Of a DNA stretch of 64,000 bases, positions 16,407-25,345 are shown one piece after another. Below the pieces are notes generated by a model that saw nothing but the letters and a program-made list of their open reading frames with translations, was not told the origin of the DNA and searched no databases. Every line of letters begins with the position of its first letter. Within the stretch, counting starts at the first letter, position 1. Made by a program: the position numbers and the translations under genes. Source of the DNA: Streptomyces asiaticus (GTDB lineage: Bacteria; Actinomycetota; Actinomycetes; Streptomycetales; Streptomycetaceae); the NCBI RefSeq assembly GCF_018138715.1, contig NZ_JAGSHX010000006.1, positions 3,782,001 to 3,846,000 on the forward strand, in the 5' to 3' direction.

Positions 16407-17630
16407 TTAGCGGCGGCCTCGGAAGCGGCGGCGTTCCGGGGGGTGGGCGGGGGACGTGTCGGCGAGGCGGATCACCGCGTCCTCCGCACCGCCATCCCGG
16501 CCCGCCACAACCGGCTTCTGCGAGCGCGCCGCCTTCGCCCGGTACTGCGCCGCGTCCGCCAGGCGGAAGAGGCGGCGGGCCGACGGCACGGGGCCGATCG
16601 GATCGCCCGTGGAGGCGATCCCGCAGGCCACCCCCTCGCCCAGTTCCAGCTCCGCCGCCCGCCGGCACAGCTCATCGGCCACCCGGACCACCTCGTCCGC
16701 CGGGGGCCCGACCCCCAGCAGGCAGAACTCATCGCCGCCCAGCCGGGCCACCAGCGCCCCGGGCAGCATCGCGCCGCATATGGACAGCAATGAGCCGAAT
16801 CGTTCCAGCAGGCGATCGCCGACCGCGTGGCCGAGGGTGTCGTTCACCCGCTTGAGGCCGTTGAGGTCGCAGACCACCAGGCTCACCACCGTGCCGTCCG
16901 CGTGGTACGCCTCCAGCGCCTCGTCCAGCCGTATGTCCACCGCCCGCCGGTTGCCGAGACCCGTCAGCGGATCGGTGAAGGCCAGGCGGCGGGCCTCCTC
17001 CAGGCGCTCGGTCTGGGCCAGCCCGGCGGCGGTCACCGAGGCCAGCACGGTCGCGAAGTCGGCGTCGTCGCGGTCGAAGACGGGCCGCCCGGCCGGCCGG
17101 GCCACGTACAGCTCGCCCCACGCCCGCCCGTGCAGCACGATCGGGGCCACCACACAGCTGCCCCGGCCACGCCGCCGCAGCGCGGCCACCCTCCCCCAGC
17201 TGCCGCTGGGCGGGGCCGAGCCCACGCCGACGCCGGTGCCCACGCCCTCGGCCGTCTCGACCCAGGCGTGCGGCTCCCCGCCCGCGGCCCAGTGCTCATG
17301 CACGAATTCGGCGATCTCCGGGAAGTCGTGCACCGGGTACGACTCGTCCTCCGGCAGCCGCTCCTCGCCCGCCATCAGCTCGCCCACGTTCACCAGGACC
17401 CGCAGCCGCCCGCGCTCGCGCTCCCACATCGAGATCGCCGCGAAGCTGCCGCCGAGGGCGCGGCAGGCCGCCTCGGCCGCCGCGCCCATCGACTCCTGCG
17501 GGGTGTGCGCCGCCGCCATCTCCTGAGCGAGCCGCACGACGGCCCGCAATCGTCCGTCGACCCCGCCGGGCCACCCGCCGATCTCCCCGTTGTCCGTCAC
17601 GACGGCCTCGCATTCCTCACGGCCATGCAT
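16407..17630 (-). CDS. cdgE: GAF-GGDEF diguanylate cyclase (CdgE-like)
   Basis: About 407 residues. A GAF sensor domain (about 30-215) precedes a GGDEF domain (about 230-385) with the intact active-site loop ARLGGDEFCLLG and the upstream FTDPLTGLGNRR motif. It should make cyclic-di-GMP, which in Streptomyces holds BldD on DNA and delays development. Position next to hutH matches my memory of the S. coelicolor locus named cdgE; the symbol rests on synteny and domain order. Start is uncertain: ATG 17630 or GTG 17600, the latter with GAGG nearby. Confidence 0.85.
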   Translation of the reverse strand: MHGREECEAVVTDNGEIGGWPGGVDGRLRAVVRLAQEMAAAHTPQESMGAAAEAACRALGGSFAAISMWERERGRLRVLVNVGELMAGEERLPEDESYPVHDFPEIAEFVHEHWAAGGEPHAWVETAEGVGTGVGVGSAPPSGSWGRVAALRRRGRGSCVVAPIVLHGRAWGELYVARPAGRPVFDRDDADFATVLASVTAAGLAQTERLEEARRLAFTDPLTGLGNRRAVDIRLDEALEAYHADGTVVSLVVCDLNGLKRVNDTLGHAVGDRLLERFGSLLSICGAMLPGALVARLGGDEFCLLGVGPPADEVVRVADELCRRAAELELGEGVACGIASTGDPIGPVPSARRLFRLADAAQYRAKAARSQKPVVAGRDGGAEDAVIRLADTSPAHPPERRRFRGRR

Positions 17631-17699
17631 CGTTCGCTCTGCTCTCCAGCGTAAGAACGTCGAGAACAATCCGCTGCGGGCCGTTCACCCCGGGTATCC

Positions 17700-17847
17700 G
17701 AGCGAACGGTCACCCCCGGTGGCCGCTTCGCTCCCCCCGGGCCGGGGCCACTCCCCGGATCCGGTCAACTTCCCCGGTCCGGGGTCGCTACTCCCCCTGC
17801 TGCTCCCCCTGCCGAAAAGTCCGCCACCTCCCGGTCCGGGTCCGTCA
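17700..17847 (-). repeat. Degenerate GC-rich repeats after the enoyl-CoA hydratase stop codon
   Basis: On the minus strand the stop region GGGGAGTGACGGACCCGG is echoed by GGGGAGTAGCGACCCCGG, GGAAGTTGACCGGATCCGG and GGGGAGTGGCCCCGG. Units are imperfect and about 20-25 bases. Confidence 0.5.
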
Positions 17848-18639
17848 CTCCCCCGGCCAGTCCGCCGGACGCTTCTCGTTGAACGCGGCCACACCCTCCG
17901 CGCGGTCCCCCGAGAAGGCCACCGTCCGCCACGCCGCGTCCTCGACCTCGAGACCGGCCCGCAGATCCAGCCCCTGCCCCAGCCGCAGCGCCTTCTTGGC
18001 GGCCCGCACCCCGACCGGGGAGTTGGCGGCGATGCCCCGGGCGAGCTCCAGCGCCTCGGCCCGGTCCTCGCCCTCCGCCGTCAGCCGGTCCACCAGGCCC
18101 AGCGCATGGGCCTCCGCGGCGGCCACCCGGCGCGCGGAGAAGATCAGCTCGGCGGCGCGCGCGGCGCCCACCCGGCGCGGCAGCAGCTGGGTGCCGCCAC
18201 CGCCCGGGATCACCCCGACCGACACCTCGGGCAGCCCCACCACGGCGGTGGGGTCGGCCACGATCACGTCGCACGACAGGGCCAGCTCGAAGCCGCCGCC
18301 CAGCGCATAGCCGTGCACCGCGGCGATGGCCGGCATCGGCAGCTCCAGCACCCCGGTGTAGGCGGCGCGGGAGACCGGGCGGTGCCGCATCATCTCGGCG
18401 TCGGTGAGCGAGTTGCGCTCCTTGAGGTCGGCGCCCACGCAGAAGGCCCGCTCATGGGTCGAGGTCAGCACCACGGCCCGGACGTCGCGGTCCTCGAACA
18501 GCGCCGCGCAGGCCGCCGCGATGGAGCGCGCCATCTCCGACGAGACCGCGTTCATGGCCTTGGGCCGGTCCAGCACCAGCTCGGCCACGAAGCCGTCCCT
18601 GCGGACCGCGACCCACTCCCCGTACCGCTGCTCACTCAT
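17845..18639 (-). CDS. Enoyl-CoA hydratase/isomerase (crotonase family)
   Basis: 264 residues with start ATG 18639 (GGGAGG, 7-base spacing). Crotonase signatures: the oxyanion-hole segments FCVGADLKE and HGYALGGGFELALSCD, and both catalytic-type glutamates in GGGFELAL and GLPEVSVGVIPGGGGTQ. It should hydrate enoyl-CoA in fatty-acid or branched-chain acid breakdown. A monocistronic unit by spacing. Confidence 0.9.
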   Translation of the reverse strand: MSEQRYGEWVAVRRDGFVAELVLDRPKAMNAVSSEMARSIAAACAALFEDRDVRAVVLTSTHERAFCVGADLKERNSLTDAEMMRHRPVSRAAYTGVLELPMPAIAAVHGYALGGGFELALSCDVIVADPTAVVGLPEVSVGVIPGGGGTQLLPRRVGAARAAELIFSARRVAAAEAHALGLVDRLTAEGEDRAEALELARGIAANSPVGVRAAKKALRLGQGLDLRAGLEVEDAAWRTVAFSGDRAEGVAAFNEKRPADWPGE

Positions 18640-18789
18640 CACACACCCTCCCGGTTAACGACCGTGAACACACTGCCCGCGATCATTCCAGCTCCCCGGG
18701 GCGTGCGGAACCTGTGAGCGCCCGGACAGGCCCGCCCTCAGCGCCCTCGCTGAAGTCCGGTGCGGTTCGTTGCGCCCCGAAGGGGCGCG

Positions 18790-18913
18790 GGGCTGTGTCG
18801 ATGTGCGGCTCCGCCGGCGGCTGTGTCGATATGCGGCTCCGCCGCGTGGGACCAGCCACGACGCGGCCGCGGATGAACGACCGTACCTTGCGCCACTTCC
18901 CGCGGAGCGCTTA
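18790..18913 (+). repeat. Dispersed repeat copy B, fused to the stop codon of the second P450
   Basis: Near-identical inverted partner of 14185-14307, 4.5 kb apart. Its end GCGGAGCGCTTAGC supplies the TAA stop of the P450 gene. Preceded by the small palindrome CCCCGAAGGGGCGCGGGG. Confidence 0.9.
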
Positions 18914-20446
18914 GCGGGCCCGCCGCCACCGGTTCAGGAAGCCCAGCAGGATCGACTGCTGCTTCTGCCCGTCCTCCCCCTGCTCCGGATCCGCCCCCGG
19001 CTCCGACCCCGTCGGGGGCTCGGCCGCGGACGCCGCGTCGGTGGCGAACGGCAGCGAGATCGGCGGGATGGGCGGCGTCGGAGGCGTCCCCGGCTGCGTC
19101 TCCTGCCACTGGCCCTGCGGGCCCGGCCGGCCCTGCGGACCCGGCTCCCCCGGACGGGCGGCGGGCGGTGCGCCGCGCCGACTCCCCGGCCCGGGAACGG
19201 GAGCGAACCGCACCGGCAGCGTGATCACCCCCCGTACGAAGATCCCGGAGAGCCACTTCAGCTCCTCGATCTCCCCGGCGAGCGCCAGATCGGGGATCCG
19301 GTCCAGCAGCTTCTCCAGCGCGACGGAGGCGATCAGCCGGGCCGAGGACCGGCCGGGGCAGGCATGGGCACCCGCGCCGAACGCCAGATGGGCCCGGTTG
19401 CCCTGCTTGTGCGGGGACCGCAGCAGGGCGTCCCGGTTGGTCGCCGCGAAGCTGATCATCACGGCGTCGCCCGCGCGCAGCCGCTTCCCGGCGAGGTTGG
19501 TGTCGTGCACCGGGAAGTAGAGCCCCATGTTGGCCAGCGGCGGGTCGGTCCACAGCACCTCGTCCAGGGCGTCCTCGACGAGCATGCTGCCGCCCATCAG
19601 CTCGCCCGAGAACCGCTCGTCAGTGAGCAGCACCCGCAGGGCGTTGCCGATCAGACCGGGCACCACCCCGGTCACCATCCCGATCAGCAGCAGCAGCTGC
19701 TCGACCAGCTCCTCGTCGGTCAGCCGCGCCGGATGGGCGATCAGCCAGGAGGTGATGTCGGCGCCCGGCTCGCGCCGCTTGAGGTCGATCAGCTCGCGCA
19801 GCGCCGCGCCCGAGGTCCGGTCCCCGCCCGAGGGGTCCGAGCCGTCGATGAACGCCGCCACGCCCCGCAGCAGCCGGTCCATGATCTCCTGCGGGCAGCC
19901 GAAGAGCTGGCTGGTCACCATGATCGGGACCAGTGCGCAGTACGTCCCGATCAGCTCGGCCTCGCCCGCCTCGCAGAACTGGTCGATCAGCGAGTCGGCG
20001 ATGCGCTCGACGTAGTTCCGCAGCGCGCTGGAGTCGATCCGGCCGGTGGTGTCCTCGATGGCGCCGCGCAGCCGCCGGTGCTCCTCGCCGTCCACGAAGT
20101 CGACCTGCGGCCGGGGCCTGATGACCTGCGGGGCGTAGCTGGACTCCGGCAGCAGGCCCTCGTTCCTGTCCCGCCAGTGGCGGGGGTCCTTGGAGAAGGT
20201 CTCGGGGCGCCGCATGACCTCCAGCGCCGTGTCGTACCCCAGGCACAACATGGCCGGTACGCCTCTGTCCAGCTCCACCGGCGCGAGCGGGCCGTGGGCC
20301 TCGCGCAGCCGCCGGTAGACCGCGAAGGGGTCCGTACCGAACTCGGGCGCGTGGAGCGGTTCGGCGCCGGTCTCCCCGTGGGCGGGACAGCCCGGCGGGG
20401 GTAAGGCGCCCGGACGGTGAGCACTCGAATCGAAAAGCTGGGTCAC
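18911..20446 (-). CDS. Orphan cytochrome P450 (CYP157-like) lacking the ExxR arginine
   Basis: 511 residues with GTG start after AGGAGCACGT. The heme loop is HLAFGAGAHACPGR with Cys363. The K-helix reads E296-V-L-W299 where ExxR is expected, so the Arg is replaced by Trp. The N-terminus PPPGCPAH and the NLAGKRLRAGD segment closely resemble the conservon P450 at 1812-3158. The C-terminal 100 residues are a Gly/Pro/Gln-rich linker ending in an amphipathic tail ILLGFLNRWRRAR, again like the first P450. There is no conservon next to it here, so it is an isolated paralogue. The substrate is unknown. Confidence 0.9.
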   Translation of the reverse strand: MTQLFDSSAHRPGALPPPGCPAHGETGAEPLHAPEFGTDPFAVYRRLREAHGPLAPVELDRGVPAMLCLGYDTALEVMRRPETFSKDPRHWRDRNEGLLPESSYAPQVIRPRPQVDFVDGEEHRRLRGAIEDTTGRIDSSALRNYVERIADSLIDQFCEAGEAELIGTYCALVPIMVTSQLFGCPQEIMDRLLRGVAAFIDGSDPSGGDRTSGAALRELIDLKRREPGADITSWLIAHPARLTDEELVEQLLLLIGMVTGVVPGLIGNALRVLLTDERFSGELMGGSMLVEDALDEVLWTDPPLANMGLYFPVHDTNLAGKRLRAGDAVMISFAATNRDALLRSPHKQGNRAHLAFGAGAHACPGRSSARLIASVALEKLLDRIPDLALAGEIEELKWLSGIFVRGVITLPVRFAPVPGPGSRRGAPPAARPGEPGPQGRPGPQGQWQETQPGTPPTPPIPPISLPFATDAASAAEPPTGSEPGADPEQGEDGQKQQSILLGFLNRWRRAR

Positions 20447-20519
20447 ACGTGCTCCTGGACACCGCCGGGCCCACCCCGCGGGCGGACGCGGACGGTGCTA
20501 CTTCGACGACAGGACCTGG

Positions 20520-20536
20520 GATCCACCGAGTGGATC
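20520..20536. promoter_or_regulatory. Perfect inverted repeat upstream of the orphan P450
   Basis: GATCCAC-CGA-GTGGATC, 7-bp arms with a 3-base spacer, centred about 80 bases before the P450 start. Size and spacing suit a dimeric repressor site. The regulator is unknown. Confidence 0.5.
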
Positions 20537-20627
20537 TTGCGGACGTAGGCTAGCCCAACAGGCCCCGCGCCGCGTTCGGTTCAGTCATCCGGTCGGCGCC
20601 ACCGGAACGATCCGGCCGGAGCCGGGC

Positions 20628-21806
20628 TCACGCGCGACGGCTCAGCAGCCACGGCTCCACGACCCCGAGGCCACGCACCGGCCGCTGCCACATCGGCTGG
20701 AGCGCGAAGCGGTACGAGGGCGGCTCCTCGCCCTCCTTCTCCGCCGCGGCGGCCGCCTCCGCGGCCTCCGCCTCCGACACCGGGGCCTCCCCGGTGCGGC
20801 TCAGCTCCTCGGCGAACGCGCCGTCCACCAGGACCGCGTTCTTGGGGGCTATGGACGTCAGCCGGCTGGCCAGGTTCACCGTCGTGCCGAAGACATCGCC
20901 CATCCGCGTCGTGACCGTGCCGAACGCGATCCCGACCCGCAGCTCGGGCATCGTCTCGTCATGCGTCAGCGTCTCGATCAGGCGCAGCGCGATCTCGGCG
21001 GCGATGCCCGCGTCGTCGGCCGCGTAGAGCACCTCGTCGCCGAGGGTCTTGATCAGCCGCCCGCCGTGCGCCGCCACCAGGTCTGCGGCCGTGGTCTCGA
21101 ACGCCTCGACCAGCTCGCCGAGCTCCTCCTCCTCCAGCCGCCGGGTCAGCCGGGTGAAGCTCACCAGGTCCGCGAAGCCGACCGCCAGCCGCCGGTCCAC
21201 CATCTCGACGTCGTCAGCCGCCTGCACCACCCGGCCGGTCGCGGCCGCGAGCTGGCGCCGGTAGACGTAGACCAGGAACTCCTCCAGCTCCGGCAGCAAC
21301 AGCTCGACCAGCGGATACGCGATCTCGGTCCGGGTCATGCCGGTCTCCTGGGGGTCGGTGAGCCCCTCCAGGAAGGAGTCGATCTGCCAGTCGGCGAGCC
21401 GGGCGGTGGTCTGGCCGGTGGACCGCGCCACCTGGATGGCCATCGGCTCGCTCAGCAGCCCGGCCTCGACCAGGCCGGACAGCCGGCGCAGCGCCAGTAC
21501 GTCGGCCTCGGTCAGCGCCTTGGCCTGGCCGATGTCGGCGAAGCCCATGGCCCGCCAGAAGCGGGTGGCCAGCTCGACCGAGACGCCCGCGCTGCGGGCG
21601 GCCTGGAAGGGGGTGTAGCGCCGCTCGGCGCCGAGGATCAGCTGCTCCAGCCGGAGCGCGATGGGGTCCGGCTGGCCCTCGTCGCCGGGGGCCTCCGCGG
21701 CGGCGCTCTCCCGCGCCCCGGTGTCCCGTACGGCCCCGTCGGGCGCGGCGGCGTCCAGCACCTCGCGCTCCTCGGCCGTGCCGGAACCCGCGTCGTCGGC
21801 GGTCAC
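20628..21806 (-). CDS. cya: Class III adenylate cyclase
   Basis: 392 residues from GTG 21806. The catalytic domain (about 195-340) has the metal-binding AVGFADLVSFTRLTR, the second metal/transition-state segment LIKTLGDEVLYAAD and VGDVFGTTVNLASRL, as in the single Cya of Streptomyces. The N-terminal half has a helical MerR-like region (YTPFQAARSAGVSVELATRFWRAMG) that may control activity or localisation. cAMP from this enzyme is needed for germination and affects antibiotics in S. coelicolor. The N-terminal 40 residues are acidic and low complexity. Confidence 0.92.
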   Translation of the reverse strand: MTADDAGSGTAEEREVLDAAAPDGAVRDTGARESAAAEAPGDEGQPDPIALRLEQLILGAERRYTPFQAARSAGVSVELATRFWRAMGFADIGQAKALTEADVLALRRLSGLVEAGLLSEPMAIQVARSTGQTTARLADWQIDSFLEGLTDPQETGMTRTEIAYPLVELLLPELEEFLVYVYRRQLAAATGRVVQAADDVEMVDRRLAVGFADLVSFTRLTRRLEEEELGELVEAFETTAADLVAAHGGRLIKTLGDEVLYAADDAGIAAEIALRLIETLTHDETMPELRVGIAFGTVTTRMGDVFGTTVNLASRLTSIAPKNAVLVDGAFAEELSRTGEAPVSEAEAAEAAAAAEKEGEEPPSYRFALQPMWQRPVRGLGVVEPWLLSRRA

Positions 21807-21952
21807 CGCCCGCCCCCTGTCCGATCCCTGCGCACTGCCCTTCCGTTCCCTCTTCCCGGCCCGGTCCCGAGCTCGCTCACAGCCGCCCCGAGCTGGACCG
21901 ACCGCGACCACGATACGTCAGGTGTGCCGTAGCTCACTCTTGCGCGGGAGGG

Positions 21953-22840
21953 TCATTCCTCCCTCGGTACGGAGCGTAGATGCACGATGTCCCCGGCGGA
22001 GACCGGCTCCTGAACCCCGCCTTCTGTGGCCAGAACCAGACGCCCGTCGCCGTCGATCGCGACCGCCTCGCCGATACGCTCCCGGCCGCCCGGAAGCTCG
22101 GCGCGCACCTGGCGCCCGAGGGTCGCACAGCCCGCCGCGTACGTCTCCTGGAGGCCGCTCGCCCCGGGGTCGCCCTCGAACCGGCGCCACTCCCCGTACC
22201 ACTCCGCGATCGAGCGCAGCACGGCCCGCAGCAGCGGATCGCGGTCGGTGGAGATCGCGTTCGCCAGGGCCAGCGACCCGGCGGTGGGAACGGGAAGTTC
22301 ACCGGCGCGCAGCGAGACGTTCAGCCCCATGCCGATCACCACCGCGTCCCCGGCCCGCTCGGCGAGGATCCCGCCGAACTTCCGCTCCTCGCCCTCGACC
22401 GTCACCAGCAGGTCGTTCGGCCACTTCAGCGCGGTGTCCACACCCGCCGTACGGCTGAGCGCCCCGGCGGCCGCGACCCCGGCGAGCAGCGGCAGCCAGC
22501 CCCAGCGCTCGGTGGGCACGCCGGCGCCGCCGGGCCGTAGCAGGATGGAGAAGAAGAGACCGGACCTGGCCGGAGCCGTCCAGGCGCGGTCGAGCCGGCC
22601 GCGCCCCGCGGTCTGCTCCTCGGCGATGAGCACCGTGCCCTCGGGGGCTCCGGCCCGGGCCCGGGTGACCAGATCCGTATTGGTCGAGCCGGTCGCCCGC
22701 ACCACCTCGAGCTCGGTCCACAGCCCGCCGGGGCGCACCAGCCCGCGGCGCAGCGCGGCGGCGTTCAGCGGCGGCCGCTCCAGGTCGGACCAGCGTCCGC
22801 GCGCGTCACCTGGGCTCCCTGAGGTGTCAGAAGGCGTCAT
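21953..22840 (-). CDS. birA: Biotin-[acetyl-CoA-carboxylase] ligase
   Basis: 295 residues from ATG 22840. The BirA catalytic core includes TGSTNTD, the biotinyl-AMP loop AGRGRLDRAW (GRGRxxR-type), KWPNDL and GGILAERAGDAVVIGMGLNV, followed by the small C-terminal SH3-like domain. There is no N-terminal DNA-binding domain, so it is the non-regulatory class. It biotinylates the carboxylase protein encoded at 26812, and it diverges from pccB, whose product needs that biotin. Confidence 0.93.
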   Translation of the reverse strand: MTPSDTSGSPGDARGRWSDLERPPLNAAALRRGLVRPGGLWTELEVVRATGSTNTDLVTRARAGAPEGTVLIAEEQTAGRGRLDRAWTAPARSGLFFSILLRPGGAGVPTERWGWLPLLAGVAAAGALSRTAGVDTALKWPNDLLVTVEGEERKFGGILAERAGDAVVIGMGLNVSLRAGELPVPTAGSLALANAISTDRDPLLRAVLRSIAEWYGEWRRFEGDPGASGLQETYAAGCATLGRQVRAELPGGRERIGEAVAIDGDGRLVLATEGGVQEPVSAGDIVHLRSVPREE

Positions 22841-23078
22841 GGGGGCCAGCCTAGGGTCAGGAGGTGTGGCCAACGACGCAGTGCCACCAAGCGGTGCCGC
22901 CGATACGCTACGTGCCGGTAGCCCAGCCAGCGCAAAGCCGCCGAACTGTCCGGAACCCCCGAAACCCGACAGGCCCCGTCTGATCACGATCACGACCCGT
23001 ACGACCCCGTTCCCCGCCTTCCCCCGATCCTGAAGACCCGCCGTATCCACCCCCAGGACGAGCAGGAGCCGCATCCCG

Positions 23079-24677
23079 ATGTCCACCGAGCCGGAGACCG
23101 CCCCCGAGATTCCAGACCGCCACACCACCGCGGGGAAGCTCGCGGACCTGAAGCGCCGCATCGAAGAAGCGACCCACGCCGGGTCCGCACGCGCGGTGGA
23201 GAAGCAGCACGCCAAGGGCAAGCTCACCGCGCGCGAACGCATCGACCTCCTCCTGGACGAGGGGTCCTTCACCGAGCTCGACGAGTTCGCCCGGCACCGC
23301 TCGACCAACTTCGGCATCGACCAGAACCGGCCCTACGGGGACGGGGTCGTGACCGGTTACGGCACGGTCGACGGCCGCCCGGTGGCCGTGTTCTCCCAGG
23401 ACTTCACGGTCTTCGGCGGGGCGCTCGGGGAGGTGTTCGGCGAGAAGATCGTCAAGGTGATGGACTTCGCGCTGAAGACCGGCTGTCCGGTCGTCGGCAT
23501 CAACGACTCCGGTGGCGCCCGCATCCAGGAGGGTGTGGTCTCCCTCGGCATGTACGGCGAGATCTTCCGCCGCAACACCCACGCCTCCGGGGTGATCCCG
23601 CAGATCAGCCTGGTGGTGGGACCGTGCGCGGGCGGAGCGGTCTACTCCCCGGCGATCACCGACTTCACGGTGATGGTCGACCAGACCTCGCACATGTTCA
23701 TCACCGGGCCGGATGTGATCAAGACCGTCACCGGTGAGGACGTCGGCTTCGAGGCGCTGGGCGGCGCCCGGACCCACAACACCACCTCCGGTGTCGCGCA
23801 CTACATGGCCGGGGACGAGAAGGACGGCATCGAGTACGTCAAGGCGCTGCTGTCCTACCTCCCCTCCAACAACCTCTCCGAGCCCCCGGCCTTCCCCGAC
23901 GAGGCCGATCTGGAGGTCTCGGACGAGGACCGGGAGATGGACACCCTCATCCCGGACTCGGCGAACCAGCCGTACGACGTGCACAAGGCCATCGAGCACG
24001 TGCTGGACGACAACGAGTTCATGGAGACGCAGGCGCTCTTCGCGCCCAACATCATCACCGGCTTCGGCCGGGTCGAGGGCCACCCGGTGGGCATCGTGGC
24101 CAACCAGCCGATGCAGTTCGCCGGCTGTCTGGACATCGACGCCTCCGAGAAGGCCGCGCGCTTCGTGCGCACCTGCGACGCGTTCAACGTGCCCGTGCTG
24201 ACCTTCGTGGACGTGCCCGGCTTCCTGCCCGGCACCGACCAGGAGTACAACGGCATCATCCGGCGCGGCGCCAAGCTGATCTTCGCCTACGCGGAGGCCA
24301 CCGTCCCGCTGATCACGGTCATCACCCGCAAGGCGTTCGGCGGCGCGTACGACGTGATGGGCTCCAAGCACCTGGGCGCGGACCTCAACCTGGCCTGGCC
24401 GACGGCGCAGATCGCGGTCATGGGCGCCCAGGGCGCGGTCAACATCCTCCACCGGCGCACCATCGCCTCCTCCGACGATCCGGAGGCCACCCGCACCGAG
24501 CTGATCGCGGACTACGAGGACACCCTCCTCAATCCGTATATCGCGGCCGAGCGGGGGTATGTGGATGCTGTGATCATGCCCTCCGAGACCCGTCGCCACA
24601 TCGTCCGCGGTCTGCGGACGTTGCGGAACAAGCGCGAAGCGCTGCCCCCGAAGAAGCACGGCAACATCCCCCTCTAG
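23079..24677 (+). CDS. pccB: Propionyl-CoA carboxylase beta subunit
   Basis: 532 residues, carboxyltransferase subunit. Motifs include [13 protein letters not shown], the two oxyanion/acyl-CoA loops ([29 protein letters not shown]) and [16 protein letters not shown] at the end. The residue that sets acyl-chain choice in S. coelicolor PccB is an Asp (position 422 there); here the matching AYDVM segment also has Asp, favouring propionyl-CoA and methylmalonyl-CoA production. Starts at ATG 23079 after AGGAG. It forms a complex with the epsilon subunit just downstream and the alpha subunit at 26812. Confidence 0.95.
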   Translation: MSTEPETAPEIPDRHTTAGKLADLKRRIEEATHAGSARAVEKQHAKGKLTARERIDLLLDEGSFTELDEFARHRSTNFGIDQNRPYGDGVVTGYGTVDGRPVAVFSQDFTVFGGALGEVFGEKIVKVMDFALKTGCPVVGINDSGGARIQEGVVSLGMYGEIFRRNTHASGVIPQISLVVGPCAGGAVYSPAITDFTVMVDQTSHMFITGPDVIKTVTGEDVGFEALGGARTHNTTSGVAHYMAGDEKDGIEYVKALLSYLPSNNLSEPPAFPDEADLEVSDEDREMDTLIPDSANQPYDVHKAIEHVLDDNEFMETQALFAPNIITGFGRVEGHPVGIVANQPMQFAGCLDIDASEKAARFVRTCDAFNVPVLTFVDVPGFLPGTDQEYNGIIRRGAKLIFAYAEATVPLITVITRKAFGGAYDVMGSKHLGADLNLAWPTAQIAVMGAQGAVNILHRRTIASSDDPEATRTELIADYEDTLLNPYIAAERGYVDAVIMPSETRRHIVRGLRTLRNKREALPPKKHGNIPL

Positions 24678-24700
24678 CCCCCTAGCGAAGGGCTGTTTCC

Positions 24701-24907
24701 ATGATCCGTATTGTCCGGGGCAACCCGACCCCCGAGGAGTTGGCCGCCACTCTGGCGGTGGTGCAAGCACGCGCGGCGGCCGCCATGGCCGCCGCGCAGA
24801 CCGAGGACGATCCGGAGGAGTGGTCCGACCCTGCCCGCACCGTCCCCAGCCACCGGGTGCCGCACCCGGGTCCCAAGGCGTGGCGCACCACCTACTGGCC
24901 GGCCTGA
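24701..24907 (+). CDS. pccE: Acyl-CoA carboxylase epsilon subunit
   Basis: 68 residues. The pattern IRIVRGNPTPEELAAT ... WSDPARTVPSH ... WRTTYWPA is that of the small epsilon subunits of actinobacterial acyl-CoA carboxylases, which raise the activity of the alpha-beta complex. It begins 23 bases after pccB, so the two are one transcript, closed by the palindrome at 24941. Confidence 0.92.
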   Translation: MIRIVRGNPTPEELAATLAVVQARAAAAMAAAQTEDDPEEWSDPARTVPSHRVPHPGPKAWRTTYWPA

Positions 24908-24940
24908 GCGGCCCGCGGCGGGCCGCATGGCAGCTTCGCA

Positions 24941-24976
24941 CCGGGGCGCCTGAGTACGCGTACTCAGGCGCCCCGG
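24941..24976 (+). terminator. 36-bp perfect palindrome after pccB-pccE
   Basis: Each half is CCGGGGCGCCTGAGTACG and its exact complement; the whole 36 bases read the same on both strands. As RNA it gives a 16-bp stem with a CGCG loop. Placed 33 bases after the pccE stop, so most likely a terminator. Confidence 0.85.
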
Positions 24977-25001
24977 CGTCTCCGGCCTCAGGATCGGATT
25001 C

Positions 25002-25133
25002 ATGCTGTGGTCCGAGCCGCCCGATGAGCCGCCCGAGGAACTGCGGCGCGCCGAGGCCATGCTCCGCCGCGCCCGCACCGTTCTGACCGTCTCCGTGCTG
25101 CTGGCGATGTGCATCCTGGGGATGTGGCCCTAG
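25002..25133 (+). CDS. 43-residue single-pass membrane protein
   Basis: Too short for usual ORF cut-offs. The frame runs from ATG 25002 to TAG 25131-25133: an acidic, proline-rich start ([19 protein letters not shown]), a basic patch RRAR and one hydrophobic segment [17 protein letters not shown] at the end. AGGA lies about nine bases upstream. Position between pccE and maf fits a small hypothetical gene I recall in S. coelicolor at this place. Possibly a membrane anchor or regulator; function unknown. Confidence 0.7.
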   Translation: MLWSEPPDEPPEELRRAEAMLRRARTVLTVSVLLAMCILGMWP

Positions 25134-25300
25134 CGGACGTCCTGTCCGGCGGTACGCGTACGCCTGCGGCGGGCCACGCGGCGGAGCCGCATATCGATGC
25201 TGCCCCCTCCCCGCCCCTTCCCGCAACTGGGGCTCCGCCCCAGCCCCCGGGGTCCAGGGGCGAAGCCCCTGCCGCGGGGCGGACACCCCGTAGCAGGTGC
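25134..25300. repeat. Dispersed GC-rich palindromes between the 43-aa gene and maf
   Basis: Contains CGCGGCGGAGCCGCATATCG, CTGGGGCTCCGCCCCAG and AGGGGCGAAGCCCCT. A stretch of about 38 bases here (GCCTGCGGCGGGCC onward) is also found, inverted on the plus strand, beside the DeoR gene stop near 30880-30915. Confidence 0.8.
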
Positions 25301-25345
25301 CCCTGGCCCCCGGTGCCTCGCCGGGAGCGGCTTACCCTGGTGCGC

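Noticed and set aside
22908..25286. 792-codon minus-strand frame across pccB
   Set aside because: Antisense shadow of the carboxyltransferase gene, caused by high third-position G+C.
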